Both the position numbers and the translations under genes were made by a program. A DNA stretch of 64,000 nucleotides from Mycobacterium colombiense CECT 3035 (GTDB lineage Bacteria > Actinomycetota > Actinomycetes > Mycobacteriales > Mycobacteriaceae): positions 4,712,001 to 4,776,000 of the forward strand of contig NZ_CP020821.1 in the NCBI RefSeq assembly GCF_002105755.1, given 5' to 3'. Positions 21,484 through 30,977 of this stretch are shown here, piece by piece; positions within the stretch are counted from its first letter, which is position 1; each line of letters starts with the position of its first letter. The notes below the pieces were generated by a model that was not told the origin of the DNA, did no database searches, and saw only the letters and a list, made by a program, of their open reading frames with translations.

Positions 21484-21998
21484 GCGCCTCTACCGTCGAG
21501 CGGGTCATCGAGGATGCCCTCCAGGCCAGCGGGCTGAACTACTCCAAACATGCTGGCGCACATGGTGGTTTGTCGGGGCTGGTGGTGGAACTGCCCGGCG
21601 AGCGCAAGCTCAAGACCAACACCATCCTGAGCGTCGGCGAGCATTCGGTGCGCGTCGAGGCGTTCGTGTGCCGCAAGCCCGACGAGAACCACGAGGGCGT
21701 CTACCGCTTCCTGCTCAAGCGCAACCGCCGCCTCTACGGCGTGGCCTACACGCTGGACAACGTCGGCGACATCTATCTGGTGGGCCGCATGTCGCTGGCG
21801 TCGGTGGACGCCGACGAACTCGACCGGGTGCTCGGGCAGGTGCTCGAAGCGGTGGATTCGGACTTCAATACGTTGCTGGAGTTGGGTTTTCGTTCGTCGA
21901 TCCAGAAAGAGTGGGACTGGCGGGTGTCGCGTGGCGAGTCGCTGAAGAACCTGGAGGCGTTCGCCCACCTGATCGACGACGATGACGACGATGGTTAG
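21480..21998 (+). CDS. YbjN-domain protein
   Basis: A 172-aa protein of the YbjN / type III-chaperone-like fold (Rv0487 type), ending in a run of Asp (LIDDDDDDG). It overlaps the mshA stop by four bases, so it is translated in coupling with it. No catalytic residues are evident. YbjN proteins are thought to act as chaperones or regulators, but nothing here fixes the partner. In M. tuberculosis a LysE-type exporter gene follows; here gpm1 follows directly. Confidence 0.85.
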   Translation: MSASTVERVIEDALQASGLNYSKHAGAHGGLSGLVVELPGERKLKTNTILSVGEHSVRVEAFVCRKPDENHEGVYRFLLKRNRRLYGVAYTLDNVGDIYLVGRMSLASVDADELDRVLGQVLEAVDSDFNTLLELGFRSSIQKEWDWRVSRGESLKNLEAFAHLIDDDDDDG

Positions 21999-22036
21999 CG
22001 CGTGGGTGTTTTCGCGTGCGTGAGAGACTGACCGGC

Positions 22037-22786
22037 ATGGGTGATACCGCCACGCTGGTACTGCTTCGCCATGGCGAAAGCGAATGGAACTCGCTGAACC
22101 TCTTCACCGGTTGGGTCGATGTCGGCCTCACCGAGAAGGGCCGGACCGAGGCCGTGCGCAGCGGTGAGTTGCTGACCGAGAGCAACCTGCTGCCCGACAT
22201 CGTCTATACCTCGCTGCTGCGCCGGGCCATCTCGACCGCGCACCTGGCGCTGGACGCCGCCGACCGGCTCTGGATCCCGGTGCGGCGCACCTGGCGGCTC
22301 AACGAACGTCATTACGGGGCGCTGCAGGGGCTGGACAAGGCGGAGACGAAGGCCCGTTACGGTGAGGACCAGTTCATGGCCTGGCGGCGCAGCTACGACA
22401 CGCCGCCCCCGCCCATCGAGAAGGGCAGCACCTACAGCCAGGACGCCGATCCCCGGTACGCCGACATCGGTGGCGGCCCGCTCACCGAGTGCCTGGCCGA
22501 CGTGGTCGTGCGGTTCCTGCCGTATTTCACCGACGTCATCGTCCCGGACCTGCGCAGCGGCAAGACGGTGCTGATCGTGGCGCACGGCAACTCGCTGCGG
22601 GCCCTGGTCAAACACCTCGACCAGGTGTCCGACGACGAGATCGCCGGACTGAACATCCCGACCGGCATCCCGCTGCGCTACGACCTGGACGCTGACCTGC
22701 GGCCCGTGGTGCCCGGCGGCACCTATCTGGACCCGGAGGCGGCTGCCGCGGGCGCCGCCGCGGTTGCCAGCCAGGGGCGCGGCTGA
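22037..22786 (+). CDS. gpm1: 2,3-bisphosphoglycerate-dependent phosphoglycerate mutase
   Basis: A 249-aa glycolytic enzyme that interconverts 3- and 2-phosphoglycerate. The phospho-accepting His is in [10 protein letters not shown], the second His in [10 protein letters not shown], and [13 protein letters not shown] carries the acid/base Glu region. Length and motifs are those of the dPGM family. The ATG at 22037 is chosen by homology over an upstream GTG at 22016. Confidence 0.97.
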   Translation: MGDTATLVLLRHGESEWNSLNLFTGWVDVGLTEKGRTEAVRSGELLTESNLLPDIVYTSLLRRAISTAHLALDAADRLWIPVRRTWRLNERHYGALQGLDKAETKARYGEDQFMAWRRSYDTPPPPIEKGSTYSQDADPRYADIGGGPLTECLADVVVRFLPYFTDVIVPDLRSGKTVLIVAHGNSLRALVKHLDQVSDDEIAGLNIPTGIPLRYDLDADLRPVVPGGTYLDPEAAAAGAAAVASQGRG

Positions 22787-22839
22787 CGCCGGCACTTCCG
22801 CCCATTTGGCGAGATAAAGGCCATTTAGCCAAACATCGC

Positions 22840-22857
22840 GTGAACGGGAGCGGAACA
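22840..22857 (+). promoter_or_regulatory. possible PHO-box-like direct repeat before senX3
   Basis: The 153-bp gap between gpm1 and senX3 holds GTGAAC (22840-22845) and CGGAAC (22851-22856), 11 bp apart, one helical turn, as in PHO-type boxes bound by PhoB/RegX3 relatives. RegX3 is known to control its own operon. Weak evidence from two half sites. Confidence 0.35.
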
Positions 22858-22939
22858 CCTGTAGCGCAAGGTGTGACTTGTCCGATTTTGGCCTCGTTCC
22901 GCTAGGGCAGCGTTCAGGAAGATTTGTAGGATTTGCTAT

Positions 22940-24163
22940 GTGACTGTGTTCTCGGCGCTGTTGCTGGCCGGGGTTTTGTCCGCGCTGGCGCTGGCCGCAG
23001 GTGTACTGGTCGGTTTCCGGCTGTCACCGCGGGCGGTGCAGCGCCGCCAGCGGGTCGAGTGGACCGGGATCACCGTCGCGCAGATGCTGCAACGCATCGT
23101 GGCGCTGATGCCGCTGGGCGCGGCGGTGGTCGACGCCCACCGCGACGTCGTCTACCTCAATGACCGGGCCAAGGAGTTGGGCCTGGTGCGCGACCGCCAG
23201 CTCGACGACCAGGCCTGGCAGGCGGCGCAGCAGGCCCTGACCGGCGTCGACGTCGAATTCGACCTGCAGCCGGCGAAGCGGTCGGGCGGCCGGGCCGGGC
23301 TCTCGGTGCACGGGCAGGCCCGGTTGCTCAGCGAAGAAGATCGCCGGTTCGCCGTGGTCTTCGCCCACGACCAGTCCGACTACGCGCGGATGGAAGCGAC
23401 CCGCCGCGATTTCGTGGCCAACGTCAGCCACGAGCTCAAGACCCCGGTCGGGGCCATGGCGCTGCTCGCCGAGGCCCTGCTGGCGTCGTCCGACGACTCC
23501 GAAACGGTGCGGCGGTTCGCCGAAAAAGTGCTCGTGGAAGCCAACCGGCTGGGCGACATGGTCGCCGAGCTGATCGAGCTGTCCCGGCTACAAGGTGCCG
23601 AACGTCTGCCCACGGTCATCGAGGTCGACGTCGATAAGGTTGTGGGCGAAGCGATTTCGCGTCACAAGGTGGGGGCCGACAACGCCGATATCGAGGTCCG
23701 CACTGACGCGCCCAGCGGCCTGCGGGTGCTGGGCGACGAGACTCTGCTGGTCACCGCCCTGGCCAACCTGGTGTCCAACGCCATCGCCTATTCGCCGCCA
23801 GGTTCGCCGGTGTCGATCAGCCGCCGCCGCCGCGGAGACAACGTCGAGATCGCGGTGACCGACCGCGGCATCGGGATCGCCCTGGAAGACCAGGAGCGGG
23901 TCTTCGAGCGGTTCTTCCGCGGGGACAAGGCGCGCTCACGCGCCACCGGTGGCAGCGGGCTGGGCCTGGCCATCGTCAAGCACGTCGCGGCCAACCACAA
24001 CGGCAGCATCGGCGTGTGGAGCAAACCGGGAACCGGATCGACATTCACCCTTTCCATTCCGGCGGCGATGGCGTCTGATCAAGACCATGACGAATCCGAG
24101 CAAACACCGGGTCGCGACGCGCGGCCCAACCGCTCACAACGAGAGGAAGAACTAAGTCGATGA
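22940..24163 (+). CDS. senX3: sensor histidine kinase SenX3
   Basis: A 407-aa sensor kinase of the phosphate-starvation system. Two membrane segments or one long hairpin lie in residues 1-28, then a PAS-like domain (about 40-145). The HisKA helix has the phospho-His in [12 protein letters not shown], and the ATPase domain has N, G1 and G2 boxes ([42 protein letters not shown]). GTG start at 22940. The stop overlaps the ATG of a MIRU mini-ORF that leads into regX3. Confidence 0.97.
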   Translation: MTVFSALLLAGVLSALALAAGVLVGFRLSPRAVQRRQRVEWTGITVAQMLQRIVALMPLGAAVVDAHRDVVYLNDRAKELGLVRDRQLDDQAWQAAQQALTGVDVEFDLQPAKRSGGRAGLSVHGQARLLSEEDRRFAVVFAHDQSDYARMEATRRDFVANVSHELKTPVGAMALLAEALLASSDDSETVRRFAEKVLVEANRLGDMVAELIELSRLQGAERLPTVIEVDVDKVVGEAISRHKVGADNADIEVRTDAPSGLRVLGDETLLVTALANLVSNAIAYSPPGSPVSISRRRRGDNVEIAVTDRGIGIALEDQERVFERFFRGDKARSRATGGSGLGLAIVKHVAANHNGSIGVWSKPGTGSTFTLSIPAAMASDQDHDESEQTPGRDARPNRSQREEELSR

Positions 24164-24216
24164 CCCGCGCGTATGACGATGCAGAGCGCAGCGATGAGGA
24201 GGAATCGCGCAGATGA
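24160..24216 (+). CDS. MIRU-type mini-ORF (18 aa) joining senX3 and regX3
   Basis: One MIRU-like unit fills the gap. It encodes [18 protein letters not shown]. Its ATG overlaps the senX3 stop (ATGA, 24160-24163), and its TGA (24214-24216) overlaps the regX3 ATG (24213). It carries AGGAGGA ahead of regX3. M. tuberculosis complex strains have one or more such units at the same place, where copy number is used for typing. The element probably keeps translation of the two-component genes coupled. Confidence 0.88.
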   Translation: MTRAYDDAERSDEEESRR

Positions 24217-24896
24217 CCAGTGTGCTGATCGTGGAGGACGAGGAGTCGCTGGCCGATCCGCTGGCCTTCCTGCTCCGCAAGGAGGGTTTCGAGGCCACCG
24301 TGGTGACCGACGGCTCGGCCGCGCTGGCCGAGTTTGACCGGGGTGGCGCCGACATCGTGCTGCTCGACCTGATGCTGCCCGGAATGTCCGGCACCGACGT
24401 CTGCAAGCAACTGCGCGCGCGTTCCAGCGTGCCCGTGATCATGGTCACCGCCCGGGACAGCGAGATCGACAAGGTCGTGGGCCTCGAACTCGGCGCCGAC
24501 GACTACGTGACCAAGCCGTATTCGGCTCGCGAGTTGATCGCGCGGATCCGTGCGGTGTTGCGCCGCGGCGGTGACGACGATTCCGAGATCAGCGACGGCG
24601 TGCTCGAATCCGGCCCGGTCCGGATGGACGTGGAGCGCCACGTGGTTTCGGTCAATGGCGACACGATCACCTTGCCGCTCAAGGAGTTTGACCTCCTCGA
24701 GTACCTGATGCGCAACAGCGGGCGGGTGCTGACCCGCGGCCAGCTGATCGACCGGGTGTGGGGTGCCGACTACGTCGGCGACACCAAGACCCTCGACGTG
24801 CACGTCAAGCGCCTGCGGTCCAAGATCGAAGCCGACCCGGCCAACCCGGTGCACCTGGTGACGGTGCGAGGGCTGGGCTACAAGCTCGAAGGCTAG
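24213..24896 (+). CDS. regX3: response regulator RegX3
   Basis: A 227-aa OmpR/PhoB-type regulator. The receiver domain has acidic EDEE near the N-terminus, the phospho-Asp in DIVLLDLMLPG (about residue 52) and Lys in YVTKPYS. The C-terminal winged helix has PLKEFDLLEYLMRNSGRVLTRGQL. It responds to phosphate limitation with SenX3 and controls pst genes and ESX-5 secretion in mycobacteria. Its ATG is embedded in the end of the MIRU mini-ORF. Confidence 0.97.
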   Translation: MTSVLIVEDEESLADPLAFLLRKEGFEATVVTDGSAALAEFDRGGADIVLLDLMLPGMSGTDVCKQLRARSSVPVIMVTARDSEIDKVVGLELGADDYVTKPYSARELIARIRAVLRRGGDDDSEISDGVLESGPVRMDVERHVVSVNGDTITLPLKEFDLLEYLMRNSGRVLTRGQLIDRVWGADYVGDTKTLDVHVKRLRSKIEADPANPVHLVTVRGLGYKLEG

Positions 24897-24918
24897 CCAG
24901 AGGGCTCCGCGGGCGGCG

Positions 24919-24943
24919 GACCGGATTCGAAAACAGTCCGGTC
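24919..24943. terminator. possible hairpin between regX3 and the tetR gene
   Basis: GACCGGA (24919-24925) and TCCGGTC (24937-24943) form a 7-bp stem with an 11-base loop in the 88-bp gap between convergent genes. Modest evidence. Confidence 0.4.
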
Positions 24944-24984
24944 ATCGTCGTTGGCGCTCAATTCAATACGTCCGGCCTAACGAG

Positions 24985-25686
24985 TTACCGGCGATCGGAC
25001 TCGGCGGCACCGGAGGGGCGGGTAACCGCCGGCAGCACAAGCGTATCGATGACCTGCCGGACGAAATCGGCATCGACGGCCTGTCCACCTACGGCACGTA
25101 GCAGGCCCATCGCCACGACCACATCGGCGACAAGTAACCAGTCACGGTCACCGGGTATCTCGCCGCGGTCGGCAGCCCGGGCGAAAATGGCTGACATCAC
25201 GCGGCGGCCTTTGAAGAGGATCAAATCGTCGAGCGCAGAAGTCAGATCGGGATCCTGAGCAGCTTCCAACGCGACGCGCAGGATCAGCTCATTGGAGATC
25301 AGGCCGTCATCGTTGCGGGCGGCGTGCTCAACGATGGCCTCCAGATCACCCGATAGGCTGCCGGTATCGGGCGGCTCGTCGTCCAACAGATCCGGTCGCC
25401 AATAGACCAACGCGTCGGTGATCAGTGCCGTCTTGGACGACCAACGCCGGTAGATGGCAGCTTTGCCGACACCGGCCCGTGCGGCGATGTCGTTCATGTT
25501 GGTGGCGTCGTAGCCGTGTTCGGCGAGAATCTCCAAGGCCGCGTTGAGGATTGCGGGATCACGCGACCGGTCCAGGCGCCCGCTGGTGCGTTGGCGCAGT
25601 TTTGACTGGGATTCGGTGATTGACCCGGGCCGTTCGGCCGTCGACGATGGTCTCGACGGCCGGCCAGACGTTCGGGTGACACTCAT
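24985..25686 (-). CDS. TetR-family regulator of the mmpS-mmpL operon
   Basis: A 233-aa TetR regulator. The HTH reads NMNDIAARAGVGKAAIYRRWSSK. The C-terminal domain resembles the TetR_C_11 group of efflux regulators. The ATG at 25686 overlaps the mmpL stop (ATGA), so it is the third gene of the operon and likely controls it. This differs from the MarR-type Rv0678 that controls mmpS5-mmpL5. The inducer is unknown. The 50 residues before the HTH are polar and probably disordered. Confidence 0.88.
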   Translation of the reverse strand: MSVTRTSGRPSRPSSTAERPGSITESQSKLRQRTSGRLDRSRDPAILNAALEILAEHGYDATNMNDIAARAGVGKAAIYRRWSSKTALITDALVYWRPDLLDDEPPDTGSLSGDLEAIVEHAARNDDGLISNELILRVALEAAQDPDLTSALDDLILFKGRRVMSAIFARAADRGEIPGDRDWLLVADVVVAMGLLRAVGGQAVDADFVRQVIDTLVLPAVTRPSGAAESDRR

Positions 25687-28556
25687 GTGGCTGGGACCCG
25701 CGGGATTGGCGCGGTGCTGTCGTCGGAATCGCGCCCGGGACGGGTCCTTTGCACGATGTTGAACGTGTTCAGCGGCCACCAGAACCAGCGGCCGAGTGCT
25801 GCGGCGATCGATGGGGTCATGAATGCGCGGACGATCAGCGTGTCGACGATAAGGCCGATGCCGATGGTCATACCCAGTTGGCCGATGACGCGCAGGTCGC
25901 TGACGATCATCGACATCATGGTGAAGGCGAACACCATCCCGGCCGCGGTGACGACGCGTCCGGTTGCTCCCATGCCGCGGATCATGCCGGTATGGAGGCC
26001 CGCGTGGATCTCCTCTTTGAGGCGCGAGACCACGAGCAGATTGTAGTCCGAGCCCACCGCCAGCAGGATCACTATGGACAGCGGGATCACGATCCATTGC
26101 ACACCCAAGCCCAGGATGTCCTGCCACAACAGCACGGACAGCCCGCATGCGGTGCCCAGCGATGCGGCCACGGTGCCGACGATCACCAGTGCTGCCACCA
26201 GACTGCGGGTGATCACCAACATGATCGCGAAGATCAGGATCATCGACGCGATGACAGCGATCATCAGGTCGGTTTTGACGCTGTCCTGCATGTCGGAGTA
26301 CATCGACGCGGTGCCGGCAAGCGAAACCTTGGCATTGGATAGCGGGGTGTTCTTGACGGCGTCCGCGACGATGCCTTTGAGGTCCCGGACGTGTGCGATG
26401 CCTTCGGTGGAGGCGGGGTCGCCCTGGTGGGTGATGATGAAGCGGACAGCTTTGCCGTCGGGCGAGACGAACATCTTGAGGCCACGGTTGAAATCCGGGT
26501 TGTGGAACACATCCGGTGGAAGGTAGAAGAAGTCGTCGTTCTTGGCCTGGTCGAAGTACAGCCCGATCTCGGTCGCGCCTTTGGCCAGTTCCTGTTGCTG
26601 GGCCTGGGTGCCGGCCATGGTGCTGTGGGTCGCGATCATGAAGTCGCGCATTTTTGCCATTGAGCTGATGGTGTTCTGCAGCACCGGCAGCATCTGCGGC
26701 AGCAAATGATCCAAACGATCCAAATCGGTGGTGAGGCCTTGTATTTGGTCGGCGAGTGCGTCGATCCCGTCCAGTGTGTCGAAGACTGACCGCAGTGACC
26801 AGCAGATCGGGATGTCATAGCAGTGCTTTTCCCAATAGAAGTAGCTGCGCAGCGGTCGGAAGAAATCCTCGAAATCGGAGATGTTGTTGCGCAATTCGTT
26901 GGTGGTATCCATCATCTCGTGAGTGCGGCCGACCATGCTGTGTGTGGTTTCGGTCATCTCCTTGGTGATGGTGTACATGCGTTCCATGTTGGCGATGGTC
27001 CTGCTCATCTCGTCCGCCTGCTCGAGCATTTGAGCCGAGTTGTCGTTGTTGAATTTGGCGGACTGCAGGGTGCCGGCGTTTTGCGCACCGAGCATGAACG
27101 GGATCGAACTGTGCTCGATCGGCGAACCCAATGGGCGCGTGATGGTCTGCACCCGGTCGATGCCGCGCATATGTGCCACGTTCTTGGCGACCCGGTCGAT
27201 GACGAGCATGTCGGCGGGGTCGCGCAGGTCGTGATCGGCCTGCAGCATCAACAATTCGGGGTTCATCCGAGCCTGGGAGAAGTGCCGGTCCGCGACGCCC
27301 ATGGCGAGGTTGGCCGGCATGTTGGCGGGGGTGAACTTCTGGTCGTTGTATTGCGGTACATAGGTCAGCAGGCTGACGAAACCGATGACAGCGATCATGG
27401 TGGTCACAAAGATGATCGGGATCGGCCATCGAACGACAGCGGTGCCGACCTTGCGCCAACCCCGTGCCGAGAGGTCACGTTTGGCGTCGAGCAGACCAAA
27501 TTTGGACCCCACGGTAAGAATCGCGGGTGCCAGCGTCAGCGCCGCGGCGATGATCACCAACACCGAAATCGCGCAAGGCAAACCCATGGTGTTGAAGTAC
27601 GGCAGCGTGGTGAAGCTCAGGCACATGGTGGCACCCGCAATCGTCAAGCCGGAACCCAGAATGACATGCGAGACACCGTGATAAGCCACGTAGAACGCGG
27701 TTTCGTGATCTAGGCCTTTCGATCTTTCCTCTTGATATCGGCCCAGCAGGAAGATCACATAATCCGTTCCGGCGGCCAGGGCCAGCATCGTCACCATGCT
27801 CACCGCGTACGGGGTCAAACCGATGATTTTCAGGTAACCCGCTGTGGCGGTAACGCCTTGCGCGGCAAAGAGTTCCAGGCCGATGATGACCATGGACACC
27901 AGCATCGTCACGACCGAGCGGTAGATGGCGAGCAGCATCACGATGATGACGGCGACCGACACCAACTCCATCGTTGCCATGCTTTGATGCCCGGCGACGC
28001 TGGTATCGGCGTTGAGGACGCTGTTACCGGCGACGTGGGCCTTGATGCCCGGCGGCGCCGGCACCGAGTCGACGATCTGACGAACAGCAGCCACCGAGTC
28101 ATGGCTCTCACTGGTGCCCTGGGAGCCGTTGAGGAAGATCTGCACGTACGCGGACTTGCCGTCCACGCTCTGTGAGCCCGCCGCGGTCAGCGGATCACTC
28201 CAGAAATCCTGAACGTTCTGCACATGCTGGTGATCGGCCCTCAGCTTGGCAACGATCTGGTCGTAGAACTTGTGCGCGGAATCGCCGAGCTTGTCCTTCC
28301 CCTCGAGCACGACCATCGCTGAAGAATCCGAATCGTACTGCTGAAACACCTTGCCGATATTCAGCATCGCCTGATAGGACGGCGCATTGGTCGGACTCAT
28401 CGGCACCGACCGGCTCGCCGCGACCTCATCGAGGGAGGGGACCAAGGTGCCCAGGCCGATCGCCACGAGCACCCAGAACACGATGATCGGCAGCGAGAAG
28501 ATGCGGACCATCCGCCCCAAGAACGGGCGATGGGGCTTCGAGTGCTGGATGCTCAT
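25683..28556 (-). CDS. MmpL-family RND transporter (MmpL4/MmpL5-like)
   Basis: A 957-aa RND transporter with 12 membrane helices in the usual 1+5+1+5 layout. Helix 4-5 motifs GTDYVIFLLGRYQEER and GSDYNLLVVSRLKEE hold the proton-relay Asp-Tyr pairs. The second periplasmic loop has the long coiled-coil and Cys pair (YFYWEKHCYDIPICWSLRS) seen in MmpL4 and MmpL5, which export siderophores and drugs together with MmpS. The ATG at 28556 follows the overlapping mmpS stop. It lies where M. tuberculosis has a GMC oxidoreductase and other genes, so it is an insertion or a replacement. Confidence 0.92.
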   Translation of the reverse strand: MSIQHSKPHRPFLGRMVRIFSLPIIVFWVLVAIGLGTLVPSLDEVAASRSVPMSPTNAPSYQAMLNIGKVFQQYDSDSSAMVVLEGKDKLGDSAHKFYDQIVAKLRADHQHVQNVQDFWSDPLTAAGSQSVDGKSAYVQIFLNGSQGTSESHDSVAAVRQIVDSVPAPPGIKAHVAGNSVLNADTSVAGHQSMATMELVSVAVIIVMLLAIYRSVVTMLVSMVIIGLELFAAQGVTATAGYLKIIGLTPYAVSMVTMLALAAGTDYVIFLLGRYQEERSKGLDHETAFYVAYHGVSHVILGSGLTIAGATMCLSFTTLPYFNTMGLPCAISVLVIIAAALTLAPAILTVGSKFGLLDAKRDLSARGWRKVGTAVVRWPIPIIFVTTMIAVIGFVSLLTYVPQYNDQKFTPANMPANLAMGVADRHFSQARMNPELLMLQADHDLRDPADMLVIDRVAKNVAHMRGIDRVQTITRPLGSPIEHSSIPFMLGAQNAGTLQSAKFNNDNSAQMLEQADEMSRTIANMERMYTITKEMTETTHSMVGRTHEMMDTTNELRNNISDFEDFFRPLRSYFYWEKHCYDIPICWSLRSVFDTLDGIDALADQIQGLTTDLDRLDHLLPQMLPVLQNTISSMAKMRDFMIATHSTMAGTQAQQQELAKGATEIGLYFDQAKNDDFFYLPPDVFHNPDFNRGLKMFVSPDGKAVRFIITHQGDPASTEGIAHVRDLKGIVADAVKNTPLSNAKVSLAGTASMYSDMQDSVKTDLMIAVIASMILIFAIMLVITRSLVAALVIVGTVAASLGTACGLSVLLWQDILGLGVQWIVIPLSIVILLAVGSDYNLLVVSRLKEEIHAGLHTGMIRGMGATGRVVTAAGMVFAFTMMSMIVSDLRVIGQLGMTIGIGLIVDTLIVRAFMTPSIAAALGRWFWWPLNTFNIVQRTRPGRDSDDSTAPIPRVPAT

Positions 28557-28987
28557 ACGGATTTCACCAAGCAGTAGATGAACGGTTTGATCAAGTCGGT
28601 GCTGGCCCGGTCGTCGCGGACGTCGCCGTCGACCGTGACCCGGCATCGAAGGTCGCTGACGTTTCGGTCACCCTGAGCCATGATGTTGGCCGACATCGAT
28701 GGCAGCGTTGTCACGATCGTGAATGACCAAGGCAGCGGAGTGTTTTCGACGAGATGGGGCTGACCGTTCTCATCGAGGTAGTTGAGGTTCGCGGTGCCCC
28801 CGGAACCTGTGATCTCGTACGTGATGTGCTTTGGGTTGAAGTTTGCGGTGATCCCAGACCCCTCCGCTGACTTCGGCGCTCGCGGTCCTCCGAATCCGTG
28901 AATACGCAGGATGGCATAGGCGCCGAGCGCCACCACGACCACTAGAAGCATCGGGATCCAGAAGCGCTTCACCAGCCGGTAAACCAC
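28553..28987 (-). CDS. MmpS-family membrane protein
   Basis: A 144-aa partner of the MmpL transporter. One N-terminal membrane helix (FWIPMLLVVVVALGAYAILRI) anchors a periplasmic beta domain with ITYEITGSGGTANLNYLDENG and a conserved Cys pair (LRCRVTVDG and IYCLVKSV). The GTG at 28987 is preferred; a TTG at 29005 extends the frame by six codons. Its stop overlaps the mmpL ATG (ATGA). Confidence 0.92.
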   Translation of the reverse strand: MVYRLVKRFWIPMLLVVVVALGAYAILRIHGFGGPRAPKSAEGSGITANFNPKHITYEITGSGGTANLNYLDENGQPHLVENTPLPWSFTIVTTLPSMSANIMAQGDRNVSDLRCRVTVDGDVRDDRASTDLIKPFIYCLVKSV

Positions 28988-29014
28988 CGCATGCCCCCTG
29001 CCCAATTCTGTTCA

Positions 29015-29071
29015 TTCAAGACCCAATGGCACTCGAGTAGCGCCGCTGTTCAGCCCTAACGGAACCCGAGT
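29015..29071. repeat. imperfect direct repeat upstream of mmpS
   Basis: Segments 29015-29038 and 29049-29071 read TTCAAG...ACTCGAGT and TTCAG...ACCCGAGT and agree at most positions. They lie 28-84 bp upstream of the mmpS start in a 356-bp region without other genes. They could be operator sites for the TetR protein of the operon. Confidence 0.35.
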
Positions 29072-29343
29072 TCCTTGACGGGACCGTAAGAAACCTACCT
29101 CACAACGGGGCGGACGCCCCGCCGACGCGGGGCACGACAGAACCGATGCCGGCCACGGCCGCCTCAAAGCAGGGCGGTGCGAACGACCCAGTTCCACCAC
29201 CACTCACCCGCGAGACGTCGACGAAAGACGTCTTACCTGCGCTTACCCGGGCCATCACCGCGGTGCACATACATCGCCGGTGGCTGTGACTCAGCTCACC
29301 AACGGGTGTAGGTTGTGACCAAACGCATGGATTGGGGCAGCCA

Positions 29344-29556
29344 ATGATCCGAAGGCAGAACCGTGCGGCAATCGCCGGTCCGTCTCCTGCCGCGGGGACG
29401 TTGATCACCGCTCACCGGCTGTGGGTAAGCCTGCTATTGATGCTCTTCATAGCGGGGGTCAGCGCCACCTTTGTGGCCGCCGCGCTAGGGCAGGTGCTCG
29501 TGGCCATGATCATCGGCCTCATTACCGGCGCGTTCTTCGCCGGCATGGCCAGCTGA
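29344..29556 (+). CDS. small hydrophobic membrane protein
   Basis: A 70-aa protein with two likely membrane segments (LWVSLLLMLFIAGVSATFVAAAL and VLVAMIIGLITGAFFAGMA). The ATG at 29344 follows GGGG eight bases upstream; a TTG at 29332 is also in frame. No known family is recognised. It is divergent from the mmpS operon and convergent with the Gly/Cys-rich protein gene. Codon use has the G/C-ending bias of the neighbours. Confidence 0.55.
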   Translation: MIRRQNRAAIAGPSPAAGTLITAHRLWVSLLLMLFIAGVSATFVAAALGQVLVAMIIGLITGAFFAGMAS

Positions 29557-29570
29557 CGGATCTACGGTAA

Positions 29571-29915
29571 TTAGGCGTGCCCTGAGCCGCATCCCACGCC
29601 CGGCAAACAACCTGTAGCGCCGGGGACGCCGCCGGGGCCGGCGAATTGGCCGCCCGAACCACAACCGACACCGGCAATGCAGCCATGCCCACCAGCACCG
29701 CCGCCCGGGCCGTCGTTTTGCCCTCCCCAGCCGCAGTTGCCGTTGCCATCGCAACCGCCCCCACCCGGGTCCTGCTTGAACGCAACGGCGTAGGTATGTG
29801 CCGCTGGTCCCGTCGACGAGGGACCGCTAACCGGTGTCATTGGTGCGATGGCAATTATCCCTGCAACTGCTCCGATTACCGCCAGTGGTTTCACGAGGGT
29901 TAGGTTAGCTAACAT
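29571..29915 (-). CDS. secreted Gly/Cys-rich small protein
   Basis: A 114-aa protein with a signal peptide (LVKPLAVIGAVAGIIAIAPM). The mature part is about 40% Gly with six Cys in a repeated pattern: GCIAGVGCGSGG and GCLPGVGCGSGH, plus GGCDGNGNCGWGG. The even Cys number and the repeat suggest disulfide-linked loops. The family is not recognised; similar Gly-rich secreted proteins of unknown role occur in mycobacteria. The ATG at 29915 is the first one before the signal core. Confidence 0.65.
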   Translation of the reverse strand: MLANLTLVKPLAVIGAVAGIIAIAPMTPVSGPSSTGPAAHTYAVAFKQDPGGGGCDGNGNCGWGGQNDGPGGGAGGHGCIAGVGCGSGGQFAGPGGVPGATGCLPGVGCGSGHA

Positions 29916-30063
29916 TCTCGGTGAGTGCCACCCGCCCACATGCGGCGCGGGCGAGAAGTCGTTTAATGCAAGATGTTTGGATCCGCTCCGGAATCCTGCA
30001 CGGCGTTGCTTCCCTCGCCGACGGGAGGCCAGGGTTTACCGACGATGATCCCGAAAAGCGCGG

Positions 30064-30849
30064 TTACTCGGCGATGCGCGTGGCCGGGTGCACCGCGATC
30101 AGCCCTAATTTGCTGCGGCGCTTGCACATTGCGGCCAGCTCCGAATACGCCTTGGCGCCCAGCAGCTCGGTGAGTTCGTCGGCCAGGCTCTCCCACACCT
30201 GCTTGGCGCCGACGTGGGCGGCCGGATCGCCGGTGCAGTACCAGTGCAGGTCGGCTCCGCCGGAACCCCAACCGCGGCGGTCGTATTCGGTGACCCAGGT
30301 CTTGAGGATCTCGGTGCCGTCGGGCCGCGTCACCCACTCCTGGCTGCGACGGATCGGCAACTGCCAGCAGACATCCGGCTTCATGGTCAGCGGCGGCACG
30401 CCCAGCTTGAGCGCCTTGCTGTGCAGCGCGCAGCCGACGCCGCCCGCGAAGCCCGGCCGGTTCAGGAAGATGCACGCGTCTTTGTGCTTGCGGGTGCGGT
30501 ACTGCGGTTGGCCGTCATGCTCGTCGAGCTCCAGATAACCCTTGCGGCCCAACCCTTTTTCGCGGAATTGCCAGTCGGCGTCGGTCAGCTTTTTCACCGC
30601 GTCGTCCAGGCGGGCGCGGTCGTCGTCGTCGGACAGGAACGCACCGTGCGAGCAGCACCCGTCGTCCGGGCGGCCTTCCACCGTGCCCCGGCACGCCGGG
30701 GTGCCGAACACACAGGTCCATCGGGAGAGCAGCCAGGTCAGGTCCGCCGCGATGAGGTGCTCGGGGTTGTCGGGGTCGTAGAACTCCACCCATTCGCGGG
30801 CGAAGTCCAGCTCGACCTCTTGTCCCGGTTCCGGATGCGAATTCGCCAC
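30064..30849 (-). CDS. conserved cysteine-rich protein (DUF3109/YkgJ-like), Rv0495c type
   Basis: A 261-aa soluble protein strongly conserved in mycobacteria. Cys positions [36 protein letters not shown] and [12 protein letters not shown] resemble the metal-binding Cys cluster of the DUF3109/YkgJ families, which bind zinc or an iron-sulfur cluster. No enzymatic role can be assigned. The start is uncertain: GTG at 30849 is used, GTG at 30858 is possible. It is divergent from ppx. Confidence 0.85.
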   Translation of the reverse strand: MANSHPEPGQEVELDFAREWVEFYDPDNPEHLIAADLTWLLSRWTCVFGTPACRGTVEGRPDDGCCSHGAFLSDDDDRARLDDAVKKLTDADWQFREKGLGRKGYLELDEHDGQPQYRTRKHKDACIFLNRPGFAGGVGCALHSKALKLGVPPLTMKPDVCWQLPIRRSQEWVTRPDGTEILKTWVTEYDRRGWGSGGADLHWYCTGDPAAHVGAKQVWESLADELTELLGAKAYSELAAMCKRRSKLGLIAVHPATRIAE

Positions 30850-30977
30850 GCGGTCCACGTTAGACCACGGTTCGGCCCATCCGAGCCGCTGACACTCGGG
30901 GGGCCTATGGCGGCGATCACGGCGGGTTAACCGGGTCGCGCAAAGCACCGCCCGCGAGGCTTCGTTAGGTTGTTTAC

